Assembly: GCA_038501625.1 (NCBI GenBank) | Contig: JAZAYU010000218.1 | Coordinates: forward strand, 744,001 to 808,000 | Reading direction: 5' to 3' | Source of the DNA: Corbicula japonica | Lineage: Eukaryota > Mollusca > Bivalvia > Venerida > Cyrenidae | DNA length: 64,000 nucleotides | Shown: positions 25,101-36,601 of the stretch, in pieces | How positions within the stretch are numbered: the stretch's first letter is position 1 | How the letters are laid out: every line of letters begins with the position of its first letter | Notes under the pieces: model-generated | What the model saw: the letters and a program-made list of their open reading frames with translations, nothing else | Databases searched by the model: none | Told to the model about the DNA's origin: nothing | Program-made: the position numbers and the translations under genes

Positions 25101-26264
25101 ATAGATGTACGATCAAATTTTATTTAACTTACAGTTTCATTTAGTGTTTATGCATGCTTAAACTGTTCCGTCGATATATCATTGCGGGGATGGTTCTTAG
25201 TTAATGCGTTCGTTAAAACAGTTGTTTTGGCGTTGAGTAATAAAAATAATATACTAATTTCCTTTTGTTAAGTAAATACATCATGTCCGTCTTGGCTTAT
25301 TATACAGCGAACATAGAATATTTAGAATACATTTAAAAAACGAAGATATGCCTATTTAATATAGGGTAACCCCGTCACTTCCCCTTTTGCATCCACCTAT
25401 GGCAATATAGACTAGAATATTAATAATTCTGCGCTTAGCAAATAGGCGATTTATAAACAACTATCAAAATGTGTTGCTATCCTAATCTGGTTTTAAATGA
25501 CAATGATACAGAACTCGAACAGTCTCTTTATTGTTTTAGTTAAAAGGCGTATCAAGAATATGCATTTCAGAAATAAATCCTTCGCGTACAGCCACAAAGT
25601 AGAGATGAAAAGCATATTGTTTAAATTTGCTCTAATCAAGACAAATAATGTTAATTGATTATCCATAAAAGCCCAGGGTACTTGTCCCTGTTCTGTTTTA
25701 CTGGTTCGGTGACATGCGTCTGATCTATGCCGCTAGCTATCTGGGACCTCTGCCGGCCACGCTTTAGTATTACATGATATACTGGCCCCAGTCCACAAAT
25801 CACTGATTTAATTAGTGCATCTGTTGATCAAACGACTTGTGATATATGCCGCACACTCTACAGTCGCGGGAAGTAGGAAGTATTCAGACGAGTGTCATGT
25901 ATATCAAGTATGGCCAATAATCCCTCAATATCGGGTCAATTAATTTTATGAAAGTAAGTGAAGTTTTGTATTCCAATATTATCGCAAGACTTATTTATAA
26001 TTATAATAAATTTAGTAACATGAATTACATAGCCGTTTTCCTGCGAATTTTTAATGAAATGATTGGTACTGATGTTGTCTTATATTCATTCTTGATCCCA
26101 CTCCAGAAAAATAAGAGTAAACTCAATAGTAAATACTGCAATGCCAGTCCATTTTTTTTTGTTGGGCAAGTACTACGAGATAAGATATTTGCAAAATCCT
26201 GTAGAAATTCATAGAAATTGTGTATACCAGTATCACTGTACATATTTCCTGAAACATTTTACAC

Positions 26265-26446
26265 ACGAATCACCGTGCCCAATCGTTACCTTGCGAAAAC
26301 GGCAGTCGCGTCGGATCCCGGAATATTGGCTTGTAGATAGAGGTAATTTTACACCAACATTTTGGGGTAACGTTGGGAAAACCTTTATCAACTTTCGATT
26401 TGGGGAAACGCCAGAACCCCGGATAAAAGTTTTCAGCTTAAAATGT
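26265..26446 (-). repeat. Short copy of the repeat that carries an ORF at 30963-31460
   Basis: Reverse-complement relative of 30963-31460. Matching words include ATCGTTACCTTGCGAAAACG, CGGATCCCGGAATAT, ATCAACTTTCG followed by GGGGAAACG, and GGATAAAAGTTTT. Only about 20 bp (26331-26350) separate the two conserved ends here, whereas the other copy has about 330 bp containing an open frame. It is therefore an internally deleted copy, 4.5 kb away in opposite orientation. Confidence 0.75.
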
Positions 26447-26572
26447 GATCGTTTCTTTCTCTGTCGACCTTATTAGTTTGTAGATTCACTAAAATGATAG
26501 TCCTACTCAAGTTTAGAATTTTTCATTCTATTATTATTATTTATTTAGACATCCTAATGCCGTATGTCATTA

Positions 26573-29058
26573 TACCCCCGTATACAAAGTATAGGGGGTA
26601 TATAGGAGTCATCATCCGGTCGGTTGGTTGGTTGGTTGGGCGGTCTGTCTGTGGCACTTACAGCGTCAACAGTTTTCAAGATATCGACTTGAAACTTTAA
26701 CCATATGTTCGTGAGGACATTTGCGCGAACTTTTTTTTTCTCATGTGGATCAGTCCATTATTTTTCGGAGGGGAGCACGATTTAACAAAATCTTGTGACG
26801 CGAACTACTTCTACAGTTTTTAAGATATTGACTTGAAACTTGATACACATGTTCGGCATGAAGTGTAGATGTGCGTGACATATTTTTCGTGTGGATTAGT
26901 CCATTATTTTTTGCAGGGGACATGATTTAACAAAATCATGTTATGCAAACTTCTAAATCTTGTGATGCGAACTACTTCTACAGTTTTTAAGATATTGACT
27001 TGAAACTTGATACATATGTTCGGCATGAAGTGTAGATGTGCGTGACATATTTTTCGTGTGGATCAGTCTATTATTTTTCGGAGGGGAGCATGATTCACGA
27101 AAATCTTGTGACGCGAACTACTTCTACAGTTTTTAAGATATTGACTTGAAACTTGATACACATGTTCAGCATGAAGTGTAGATGTGCGTGACATATTTTT
27201 CATCTGGATTAGTCCATTATTTTTTGCAGGGGAGCACGATTTAACAAAATCTTGTGACGCAAACTACTACTACAGTTTTTAAGATATTGACTTGAAACTT
27301 GATACACATGTTCGGCATGAAGTGTAGATGTGCGTGACATATTTTTCATCTGGATTAGTCCATTATTTTTTGCAGGGGAGCACGATTTAACAAAATCTTG
27401 TGACGCAAACTACTACTTCAGTTTTAAAGATATTGACTTGAAACTTGATACACATGTTCGGCATGAAGTGTAGATGTGCGTGACATTTTTTCATCTGGAT
27501 TAGTCTATTATTTTTTGCAGGGGACATGATTTAACAAAATCCTGTTATGCAAACTTCTACACTTACTACGTCAACAGTTTTCAAGATATAGACTTGATAC
27601 TTTAAACATATGTTCATGAGTACATTTTTTTATTCTCATGTGGATCAGTCCATTATTTTTCAGAGGGGAGCACGATTTAACAAAATCTTGTGACATGAAC
27701 TACTTCTACAGTTTTTAAGATATTGACTTGAAACTTGATACATATGTTCGGCATGAAGTGTACATGTGTGTGACATATTTTTCGTGTGGATCAGTCCAAC
27801 ATTTGCGCAAATTTTCTTTTCGTCTCATGTGGATCAGTCCATTATTTTTGGAGGGGAGCCCGATTTAACAAAATCTTGTGACGCAAACTTCTTCTACAGT
27901 TTTTAAGATATTGACTTGAAACTTGATACATATGTTTGTTATGAAGTGTAGATTTGTGTGACATATTTTTCGTGTGGATCAGTCCATTATTTTTTGCAGG
28001 GGACATGATTTAACAAAATCGTGTTATGCAAACTTCTACACTTACTATGTCAACAGTTTTCAAGATATCGACTTGAAACTTTAAACATATGTTGGTGAGT
28101 ACATTTGCGCAATTTTTTTTTTCTCATGTGGATCAGTCCATTATTTTTGGAAGGGAGCATGATTCAACAAAATCTTGTAACAAGAACTACTTCTACAGTT
28201 TTTAAGTTATTGACTTGAAACTTGATACATGTGTTTGGCATGAAGTGTAGATGTGCATGACATATTTTTCGTGTGGATCAGTCCATTATTTTTTGCAGGG
28301 GACATGATTTAACAAAATCGTGTCATGCAAACTTCTACACTTACTATGTCAACAGTTTTCAAGATATCGACTTGAAACTTTAAACATATGTTCTTGGTAC
28401 ATTTGCGCAATTTTTTTTTCTCTCATGTAGATCAGTCCATTATTTTTCGGAGGGGAGCACGATTTAACAAAATCTTGTGACGCGAACTACTTCTACAGTT
28501 TTTATGATATTGACTTGAAACTTGATACATATGTTCGGCATGAAGTGTAGATGTGCGTGACATATTTTTCGTGCGGATCAGTCCATTATGTTTTGCAGGG
28601 GACATGATTTAACAAAATCGTGTTATGCAAACTTCTACAGTTTTCAAATTATCGACTGAAATCATATGTTCTGCATGAAGTGCGCATGTTAGTGACATAT
28701 TTCTTATGGATCAGTCCATTTTTTGTTTGAGGGGAGCATTATTTAACAAAATCTTATGACACAAACTACTTCTCCAGTTTTCAAACTTTTAACATACGTT
28801 CGTGATTAGATTTGCATGACATATTTTTTTTCATTTGGATCAGTTCATTATTTTTTAGAAGGGGAGCACGATTCAACAAAACCTTCTGATGTCAAATACT
28901 TTAACAGTTTTGTTTACATCCGGTGAAAACCCAAGTTGCTATTTTTAAACACAACTTTTGCAGCAAATTTTCAGGATTTCAATTATTTTTCAACTTTCAC
29001 CCATGAAAGATGCAAACATCATTTCTGTATACTCTGACAAAGCAGTATTACGGGGGTA
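26573..29058. mobile_element. C-rich-ended element with internal ~150-bp array (2.5 kb)
   Basis: Terminal inverted repeats are TACCCCCGTA at 26573-26582 and TACGGGGGTA at 29049-29058. Immediately inside the left end are a small hairpin (GTATAGGGGGTATA) and a (GGTT)n microsatellite. About a dozen diverged units follow, carrying ACTTCTACAGTTTTTAAGAT, ATTGACTTGAAACTTGATAC, GGCATGAAGTGTAGATGTGC, GGATCAGTCCATTATTTTT and GGGGAGCACGATTTAACAAA. There is no open frame of note. It belongs to the same structural class as 12401-13456 with unrelated unit sequence. Confidence 0.8.
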
Positions 29059-29589
29059 TTAATCACCTTCAGTGATAGCTCTAGTTGTGTATGTAGTAAA
29101 TGTTTAGTGCTTGATTCTCTCAATTCTTCTTTAACGTGGATTTGAAATATATCAACATTACGTGCGCTCGTAGAACCATCAATGAGCACAATCCTTCGTG
29201 AGCTCAATAAGTAGCCTTCAAGGTAACCTGTTCACCAAGAAGTGAACTGCTCTATATTGTCCCGACTCAACACTAGTCAACAGGGCTCAGGTCCGGCCTC
29301 GGGGTCATTATTGAAATTGTGTTTTGCAGCTGGAGCTGGGGTTTACAACTGCATGCTGTCTTTGTGAATAACACGTTGTGATATTAGCTTTATCCCGCTG
29401 AGAGCTTGTGCTTTCCGGCTTTTTAACTATCTTCAACTCTGCCTATGGGCCGTGTAAGCCTAATGCAGTATAATACATAAGCTGCACATACAGAAATAAC
29501 ATGAAAGGAAGCGGCCCTGAATTATGATTCATTTGCAAAGTCTGTGTGTGCGCGTTTGCGCGTTGTGTGTGTGCATAAATGTGTTTTTG

Positions 29590-29905
29590 GAAAAAAGAAA
29601 GGAAGCTTCACTGGCACTTGACCAGCTGCCCTACCCCTGCCAACCCTTACTAACCCTTACTAATACGCCCTTGTTGTAAAATTGGTGTTAAGACACTGTT
29701 ATTATTCCATTCTATCAAATATGCGAAAATACACCGTCAAAATAATAGTTAAAAATGCATATCTATGTATATAATTGAAATTATATACATAGAATATGCA
29801 ATTTTTTAAACGATGATTTTGATAGTGTATTTTTGCATATTTTGATTTTACAAGAAAAGAAGGTCGTATTAGTAAGAATTGGCAGTAGGCAGTTAAGTGT
29901 GTATG
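29590..29905. repeat. Palindromic element, second copy of the 3463 family
   Basis: CACTGGCACTTGACCAGCTG on the left mirrors GGCAGTAGGCAGTTAAGTG on the right. The arms also include TTCTATCAAATATGCGAAAA against GCATATTTTGATTT, and the centre is ATGTATATAATTGAAATTAT followed by ATACAT. Shares the left-end word and layout with 3463-3708. Confidence 0.6.
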
Positions 29906-30189
29906 AAGGTTTACTATTCTAAATGCACAAATTTTTTACTGTTTAGTTTAAAATAAAAATAATAATAATAATAACAACTTTTTTACGAGGGTGACTTATT
30001 TGACAATGACAGTTTTCAATAAGGCCCTCAAAGTATGTACATGTACATAGACATTTGACAAAGATAAATAGTATAATATGGTAACAAATACAAATTACAA
30101 AAGTAAGAAAACTACAAAGCTACAAAACTAGTTGCAATGGAACTACATTTTATGATAGAATAAAAGAAGAGAACCCGTGTCTTTTTAAT

Positions 30190-30412
30190 CAAATTTTTAG
30201 CTTTTAATATGTCACTTTCTGTTCTGTAGTAGTCGGTCAGTTTGGCATTATAAGCCCTGCCTACATATGCACATTGTTATATCGCATGCATAAAATTTTT
30301 TAGCTTTTAATATGTCACTTTCTGTTCTGTAGTAGTCGGTCAGTTTGGCATTAAAAGCCCTGCCTACATAATAAATAAATATTATGCACATTGTTATATC
30401 GCATGCGTAGAG
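30190..30412. repeat. Tandem duplication of ~105 bp
   Basis: The segment beginning AGCTTTTAATATGTCACTTT (30198) and ending ATTGTTATATCGCATGC is repeated from about 30302. The second copy has a 15-bp insertion (AATAAATAAATATT). This is a recent local duplication with no coding content. Confidence 0.85.
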
Positions 30413-30962
30413 TAGAATACAGGACTTGTCTTAGAGATACCTCTAAGGAGGATCGTTGTTATATATTTTTAATGAATAAATAAGAAAACCACCCTATGGG
30501 TCTGTGTTCACTTTAACAGCCCTTTATGGGTCTGACATATAACAACAAAAATAAAAATAGACAGATTATTACATGTTCAAGAGTGATCCTTATCACTCTC
30601 CTGTCCCCGACTCCTACACCACTACATTTGTTAATGTTTTATTTCAAACTTACCTGTGTTTAAGAAAACAAACATAAGCTAAGTTTTTTCTTGGGCGGAG
30701 ATACACTTAAGAGAATAGAATGAAATAGGCATTTTTACATTTTAAATCTTGTTTTAGAATTTCAGAAAGTGCCTTTTTTTGTTTATCCAGTTTGGAACAT
30801 CAATACTAAAATCATTACTGATATTAAATTGGAATGTTCTGTTCACCTACTCACATTTTAAATTAACAATTATAATAGAGAAAAAGCTTCTACACTTGAG
30901 CAGGGCTATCAGCTATGTGAATCAACACAATAATAATGTCGACAAAGAAAGAAACCATTACA

Positions 30963-31460
30963 TTTTAAGCTAAAAACTTTTATCCAGCGTTCTGTCGTTT
31001 CCCCAAAACGAAAGTTGATCTCCGTTTTACCCTACGTTTCCCCAAAATGTTGTCTTAAAATGACCAGCCAAGACTTCAGAAACATTAAACAAGTTTTGTA
31101 TCAGGTACAGAAGAGATCAGTTACTAGACTAGCACATGAAAAGGCGAATACATATATGCGAAAATGTTTAAAACATGAGTTTTCCGAACCCACTGTTGAC
31201 TTTTTCAGCAAATTTCGGAGGTTTCACCGAATGATTGAGAAAGCATTAGAAATGTGGAGGAAATCGACCAGTGAGCATTATAGCCAATTTCTAGGAGATC
31301 ATCCTGCACTAGGTTGTTTTCTCTGGAAATATTTAAAAGTAAATGAAAACAACGATTTTCTAACAAAAATCAACAAAATACTTACCGGATATTCCGGGAT
31401 CCGGCGCGACTTTGCCGTTTTCGCAAGGTAACGATTTGGCACGGTGCGAATAAGCCTTCA
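30963..31460 (+). repeat. Repeat copy carrying a 138-codon open frame
   Basis: Its ends match the short inverted copy at 26265-26446. The interior (about 31056-31387) is absent from that copy and is open throughout. The repeat status of the flanks suggests a mobile element. No terminal repeats or target duplication are evident. Confidence 0.6.
31015..31431 (+). CDS. Unrecognised 138-aa open frame inside a repeat
   Basis: The frame runs from 31015 across the conserved repeat ends (its first ~14 and last ~15 residues are encoded by repeat termini) and through the 330-bp interior. Starting at the second Met (MTSQDFRNIKQVLYQVQKRS), the product is basic and helical-looking, with one FFSKFRRFHRMIEKALEMW stretch. 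I recognise no domain. The interior's codon-like composition is its only sign of coding. It may be a decayed element protein, a captured exon or chance. Confidence 0.25.
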   Translation: MISVLPYVSPKCCLKMTSQDFRNIKQVLYQVQKRSVTRLAHEKANTYMRKCLKHEFSEPTVDFFSKFRRFHRMIEKALEMWRKSTSEHYSQFLGDHPALGCFLWKYLKVNENNDFLTKINKILTGYSGIRRDFAVFAR

Positions 31461-33840
31461 AGTCATACTCACCGATGGTGTTTTATATTTTTATTATATT
31501 TAAGTCTCAAGCTGCTGTTGTTACCAAATTATAAAATAATTGATTTAAGTAATGCAAAAAATCTTCTCGGCGCTTTTTTGTCTTCAGTAGAGGTCTTGTT
31601 GTGGCATAACTTACTTTAATACGTTTTGGCGAGGTATTTGCATTTCTCATGTATCTAAAGTAATATAGTACACAAAGCGTCGGATTGAAAACATTTACAA
31701 AAACTAATTGGCATTTATTATTATTATTAATTGGATTTGAAAAAAAACAATGCCGATATTAATCATGTTTGCAGATATGCGAACCTTTACCAGGACAATA
31801 GGTCTTTGCGTACAGCCCTTTCATTTTTCATATTTCAACCGAAATTTTCTGTATTCTCCTTCGAATGTCTAAAGAAGCTAATAACTTTTTGGTTTGAAAG
31901 TTTTTCAAAATTGATCACAGCAAAAATATCCATCATCATTACTATTTATCATCGAATCACTGTAAATATAATCAAATAAGTGTACTATTTACACTATCGT
32001 TCATAAGCGCGAAAGATCCAATGACATCATCGATATTAAGCTCTGTCCATTCCAAAATTCTAGTGATTTTTGGAGCGCTGAATTTGTGGATGTCAGTGCT
32101 AATTTATGGCGTTTTTTGTGCATGAAATTGATTTATTTATATGAGATATTGGTAATTACAAAAATTGGAAAGTAATTTGTAGGAAAGTAGGCTTGTGTCA
32201 GTTCATCTTTAAAGTATCTGTAAAAGAACACCAGTTTGGTACAGGGTTGGGCGGTAAATACCAACCCCGGTATTTACCAGTGGTATTTACCGGCCTGGAA
32301 AATACTCCCAAAAGTGGCAAATACTGGAATATACTGGCAAATACTAAACAGATGAGTTTTTTTGCTTAAAATACTCCAGAAATCTTAACTTAGTTGACTG
32401 TTATTAATGTATTATCATAATAATAAAAAAAATTACTCAGATATTTTAATAAAATTTCATATCAGGTGATCACTTTAAGCACTTAAAGTTAAAATAAATC
32501 TTACTGTCTTTTGTTACTTAGAACCTATTAATACAGCAGGTAAGAAATTAATGCTGCACAGAAAACTTAATGCCTCCAGGTGTGTTTTAAAGTAATTTTA
32601 CGGTATTTATACAAAGCTCCAACACACTGGTAAAAATATAAAGTACTGCATATAAGTGTTACTGATTACTGTTATTTTTTTCCTGGCATGTTTGATAAAA
32701 TAGTTGATAAATGTCTCTGTGGTTCTGATAAGGTAGATATATTAGACAATGTAAATATTTGTTTTCTGCATTCTGTGATAAAAATTTATTTATATTGTCT
32801 ATTTGAGTTGTAATTTAGAAAGCTAGAATTCATTTACAGCAAGTGTTACTTGCCCCTGTCAAACAAATTGCAAGCATATCACCAGTTCTGTAGACTGTTA
32901 TCGAGGAATATGATTGTTTCTTCCTTGAAGCATTTCATTGATTTTATATCAATTATTTTGTGGGGATTTCAGTAACTTTTAAAACCAAGAGTCATCTGTC
33001 TCCAATTGAGAAATTTCTAGGGGTCATAATCAGATTATTTGCGAGTCATATCATGCATTCATTGAACTTAACTACTTATAAAATTGCTTTGACTTCATTT
33101 TAATTAATTGTCAATATTAAAATAAGTATTTAGAAAATATTTAAAATGCAATAGACACATTTAATTTATCCTACTGGCTGATTTAAATTAAAAACACATT
33201 CGTCTGTGCACAAAGGCCACCTGTCTTCAAAGACCACTTATGAGTTTGTTTTCTCAGCGGTATTTGAAGACAGGTTTGGCTGAACTTCGTTCTAGATTTA
33301 AATCGGAGCTAAATTACACCATGTTATAAAAAATCTTAATAGAAAACTACAATTGTGCGAATTTATGCCTGCATGAATATAATCATCTGCGACTTCTACA
33401 TAAAATTCTATGATCATACCACAATTAATCATTTTTGCAGTTTGCATGTAAACATATAATACATGACTGTATTCTGTCACAAGTTTTCATAAAAATATCA
33501 TACACGATACTAATAAACACGTTCAGAATAAGAAAATGTTTTTCTTGACACTGAACAGTTTTAAAGAAGTGAGTTATGACAGTGTTGCGTTGAAGCCTAG
33601 ACACCTTGTTTACATGACCAACCTTCATGTGACAGTCATATAAACACTTTGATTTTTATTGCCTCTTGGTATAATTGCATCAGCTGGAAGTAAACTGAAC
33701 AAAATTGAAGTATTTTGTTGTGTTGATACTGTTTTTTGAGACAATATACTGTCAAATATAGGATATTTTTTATATGTTATTTTAAGTGTAAGGGATGTTG
33801 AAGCGCATCTTTCTTTGTTACACTCAGGTAAAGAAAGAAG
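31461..33840. other. No gene seen
   Basis: AT-rich non-coding sequence. The only structure noted is 32245-32350, where GGTAAATACC, GGTATTTACC, GGTATTTACCGG and several AAATACTGG words form overlapping short inverted repeats. Confidence 0.5.
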
Positions 33841-33841
33841 A

Positions 33842-34073
33842 TTAACCCTTAACCTTTATCTCCATACACCTTTATTGCATGGGCAAACAGTTTAGATCCA
33901 GATCAGCCAGCACATCCGTGCAATCTGATCAGGATCTAAACTGTTCGCTTTTTGATTCGTCTGACCAAAATGCGACCAGTGCAGATCCTGTTCAGAAGGC
34001 ATGGATGTGCTGGCTGATCTGGATCTACACTGGTCTCACACACGTAAAAATGCGTATATATGGAGGAAAGGGA
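33842..34073. repeat. TTAA-flanked MITE family copy
   Basis: A full-length palindromic copy running from TTAACCCTTAACC to GGAGGAAAGGG. Arms: CCTTTATTGCATGGGCAAAC, GATCCAGATCAGCCAGCAC and ATCTGATCAGGATCT on the left, mirrored by GTGCTGGCTGATCTGGATCT on the right. Further copies or fragments, beyond those with their own entries, lie at about 36105-36290, 38795-39050, 39130-39360, 41010-41165, 42905-43130, 43655-43890, 49190-49395, 53690-53905, 53925-54045, 54330-54600, 54800-54975 and 60375-60620. Confidence 0.85.
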
Positions 34074-34193
34074 TAATATGGTTTATATATACATACATAT
34101 CACAGCAAAGGATATAACCTGCAAAATCAAAGATTCTGTATTAATTCTTAATCCAGTTATCTTCTTTAGTAGGGGCGTATATATGGAGGATGG

Positions 34194-34545
34194 GGTTAAC
34201 TCATTATTATGCCTTTATTTTGTGGGCAAACAGGTAGATCCATATCAGCCGGCACATCGATGCCATCTGATCTGTGTGTGAATCAGCATCCTTCATTTAT
34301 ACATGTACATCGCCACCCTAGTGCAATAATGGTATATCTCCTTCATAATTCAATGGTACTTAAACCGTTATTGCACTGAGGTGACCACATGTATATGTAG
34401 ACTCATCGGGTTATTTTGTAAATTACCAAGATGTAGCCAGACCAGTGTAGATTAGATAAGAAGGCACAGATGTGCCGGTTAATCTGGATCTTTACTGGTC
34501 TGTCATGCGATAAAAGGCATAATAATGGAGTTAGGGTTAAGGAAA
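34194..34545. repeat. TTAA-flanked MITE copy interrupted by a second palindrome
   Basis: The left half (GGGCAAACAGGTAGATCC) and right half (GTGCCGGTTAATCTGGATCT) of the family are separated by a palindrome at about 34290-34397. Its arms are ATACATGTACAT, CCACCCTAGTGCAATAA and the complementary TTATTGCACTGAGGTGACCA then ATGTATAT. This is a nested insertion. Confidence 0.6.
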
Positions 34546-34683
34546 TAGGAAGTAAGTTTCTTGGCTTGTATTGAGGACATGATAAAATCTGTACTGTCAA
34601 TATAAGATACAGGTATTGTATACAAGACATGTACCTGCCTAAAATAGTATCATACAGTAATAATGTACTCGTAGTAGGGCTGA

Positions 34684-34787
34684 AGGTTATAAAACTGAGT
34701 TTGTAACCAGTCTCAAATCTCAAGCATCTGTCAATCAGATGCTTGAGATTTGAGACTGGTTTCCATGCTCAGTTTTATAACTTTGGG
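34684..34787. repeat. Fold-back palindrome, ATAAAACT family, copy 1
   Basis: AGGTTATAAAACTGAG, then CCAGTCTCAAATCTCAAGCA, mirrored by TGCTTGAGATTTGAGACTGG and CTCAGTTTTATAACTTTG around a very short loop. Same family as 35861-36007, 37698-37838 and 38338-38482, with diverged copies at 45978-46032 (half) and about 56785-56890. Confidence 0.85.
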
Positions 34788-35114
34788 CATAGGTCTTTAA
34801 TAAAAAAAATACACTTAAAGGAAATTTAATACATTCTTACGTAATTCAAATTACATAATTTATAAAAGATTAATTAGGTTAACCAGTGACCAGTTAATAA
34901 TTATTAAATCATTATTTCAAACTTGTACATGTATGAATTTTTATTCCAATGTTAAAAATAAGTACATAATTATAAATTATTACAATTAAAATTTCTATGA
35001 CCCTGTATTATTTATGTATGCCAGGTAGATTCATTGTATAAACACATTTATCTCTTTATTTCAATATAAACAGTTTTAATCATGATTTCAACGTGAAAAA
35101 TATGTAACCTTTAT

Positions 35115-35560
35115 TCCATTGATATGCCTTTTAACAAATGGGCAACCAGTGTAGATCCAGATCAGCCAGCACATTTATTTAATCAGATCTGGTTCTACTG
35201 TTACCTTCACAGTCAGAAATAAGCTACCTTCACAGTCAAAAATACCGTCATTGTTCGAATATAAGCCGCACTCATGTATAAGCCGCACCGCCCCCAAACA
35301 TGATAGAACAGATGAAAATGGCTTTAACAAAGTGTATAAGCAGCCTAACCTGTGTATTAGCCGCACCCCCAACTTTTTACCTCCAAATTCTGGGGAAAAA
35401 GTGTGGCTTATATTCAAACAATTACGGTAAGCTTCGGCTAACAAAACTAATAGTGATCAGTGTAGATCCTGATCAGATGGCACAGTTGTTTCAGCTGATC
35501 AGGATCTACTCTGGTTGCCATTATAATATTAGGTAGTCTTTTCTATACAAAAGGGTTAAT
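35115..35560. repeat. TTAA-flanked MITE copy with a second MITE nested inside
   Basis: The outer family is visible on both sides (GTAGATCCAGATCAGCCAGC at 35151; CAGTGTAGATCCTGATCAGA near 35459; the end AAAAGGGTTAA at about 35557). It is interrupted by the element at 35243-35429. Confidence 0.65.
35243..35429. mobile_element. MITE with TACCGTCATTG-type ends, copy 1
   Basis: The left end TACCGTCATTGTTCGAATAT then AAGCCGCAC is mirrored by GTGTGGCTTATATTC ... AATTACGGTA. The second copy (54622-54797) has better ends. It is inserted inside a TTAA-MITE copy. Superfamily unresolved. Confidence 0.7.
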
Positions 35561-35860
35561 TCAATAAATATTCAAATGATAACTTTTGAAAAACATATCC
35601 ATGTACATTGTAAGCTATAATCAGACTTCCCGAAAGTTGCCAGACCGAAGGACCTGTCTGGTAAAATTTGGGCCAGTCAGACGTGATTTCCAATGTTACC
35701 TGACCGGATGTCAGACAAAATTTGAACTACTTATCCTTGCTAATACCTTTTTAACATGTTTCGGTCTGACAGAACTTGTTTCGGTCAGACAGATTTTCAC
35801 ATCTTGTCTGACCAAATGTCTGACACTTTTTTGCAACTTTTGGGAAGTCTGTATAATCTG

Positions 35861-36007
35861 GGCCCAAGATCATAAAACTAAATCTGGAGATCAGGTTCAA
35901 ATCTCAAGCATCTGATTGGCTGAAATGGCGACAAGTCGCAATTTCAACCAATCAGATGCTTGAGATTTGAGACTGATCTCCAGATTTAGTTTTATGTTCT
36001 CGGGCCC
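35861..36007. repeat. Fold-back palindrome, ATAAAACT family, copy 2
   Basis: GGCCCAAGATCATAAAACTA to TTTAGTTTTATGTTCTCGGG, with ATCTGATTGGCTGAAATGGC and CAACCAATCAGATGCTTGAG forming the inner stem. Nearly perfect over about 70 bp per arm. Confidence 0.85.
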
Positions 36008-36291
36008 AGAACCTGCTTGGAACATTTATCTCCATATATACAGGTGTTCTGGGACTTGGATAACAAACCATGAGAGATTCGCTGACACATTAACAACAGG
36101 TTTTATCACATGTGCAAACAGTGTAGATCCAGATCTGCTGGCACATCCTGCTGTCTAATATGGATCTTCATTTCTTTTGGGTCTGAAATAACCTAATGAA
36201 CTTAAAATCAAACATTGTAAATCCTGATCAGATGAGAAAGATGTGCTGGCTGATCTGAATCTACACTGGTCTCACTAATGATAAAACCTGT

Positions 36292-36449
36292 TACTGTTGT
36301 GTCATTATATTTCGTGTGGGTGTAATTTTCGCTTATTTCGCGCTAGGTGTTGTTCGCCAAATCCAACCCCAGCAAAAATGAAGTATATAATGTCATTTGC
36401 GTCATATGCGTGAAAATTAGGCCCCGCAAAAATAAATGATACCACAGTT
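36292..36449. repeat. Palindromic MITE, TACTGTGG-type ends, copy 1
   Basis: The left end TACTGTTGTGTCATTATATT is mirrored by AATAAATGATACCACAGT. Its interior is rich in TTTCGC/GCGAAA. A second, cleaner copy lies at 49430-49621. Confidence 0.6.
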
Positions 36450-36601
36450 ATCTGGAGAAAATTGTTAACATAAACATACCGTGTTCACTGGTGGTAGAGA
36501 TGTTGACTGGAAACTAACAACAACAGATTGTTTTAATATTATATTTGTTTTTATTCTAGGCACCTTTCAAACAGCTTAATTGAAGAACTAAAGCAGTGAG
36601 A

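Larger units (their letters stand above)
17103..26264. other. Gene-poor region with scattered repeats
   Basis: No gene can be supported over about 9 kb. Contents seen: a degenerate ~40-bp minisatellite at 17171-17420; a repeat at about 18800-18930 sharing GTTGAGCGCA, CTCAATATTTA and neighbouring sequence with 10930-11060; a SINE-like copy at 21020-21265; and a TTAA-MITE fragment at 22010-22168. A stretch at 23450-23760 has partly open, higher-complexity minus-strand sequence (for example KLGPFFIYWAVRSASRGIIN) broken by stops, perhaps a decayed element; I cannot name it. Confidence 0.5.

Noticed and set aside
32245..32350. Cluster of GGTAAATACC/GGTATTTACC inverted words as a transposon end or regulatory site
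   Set aside because: No second end or target duplication was found; too short to define.
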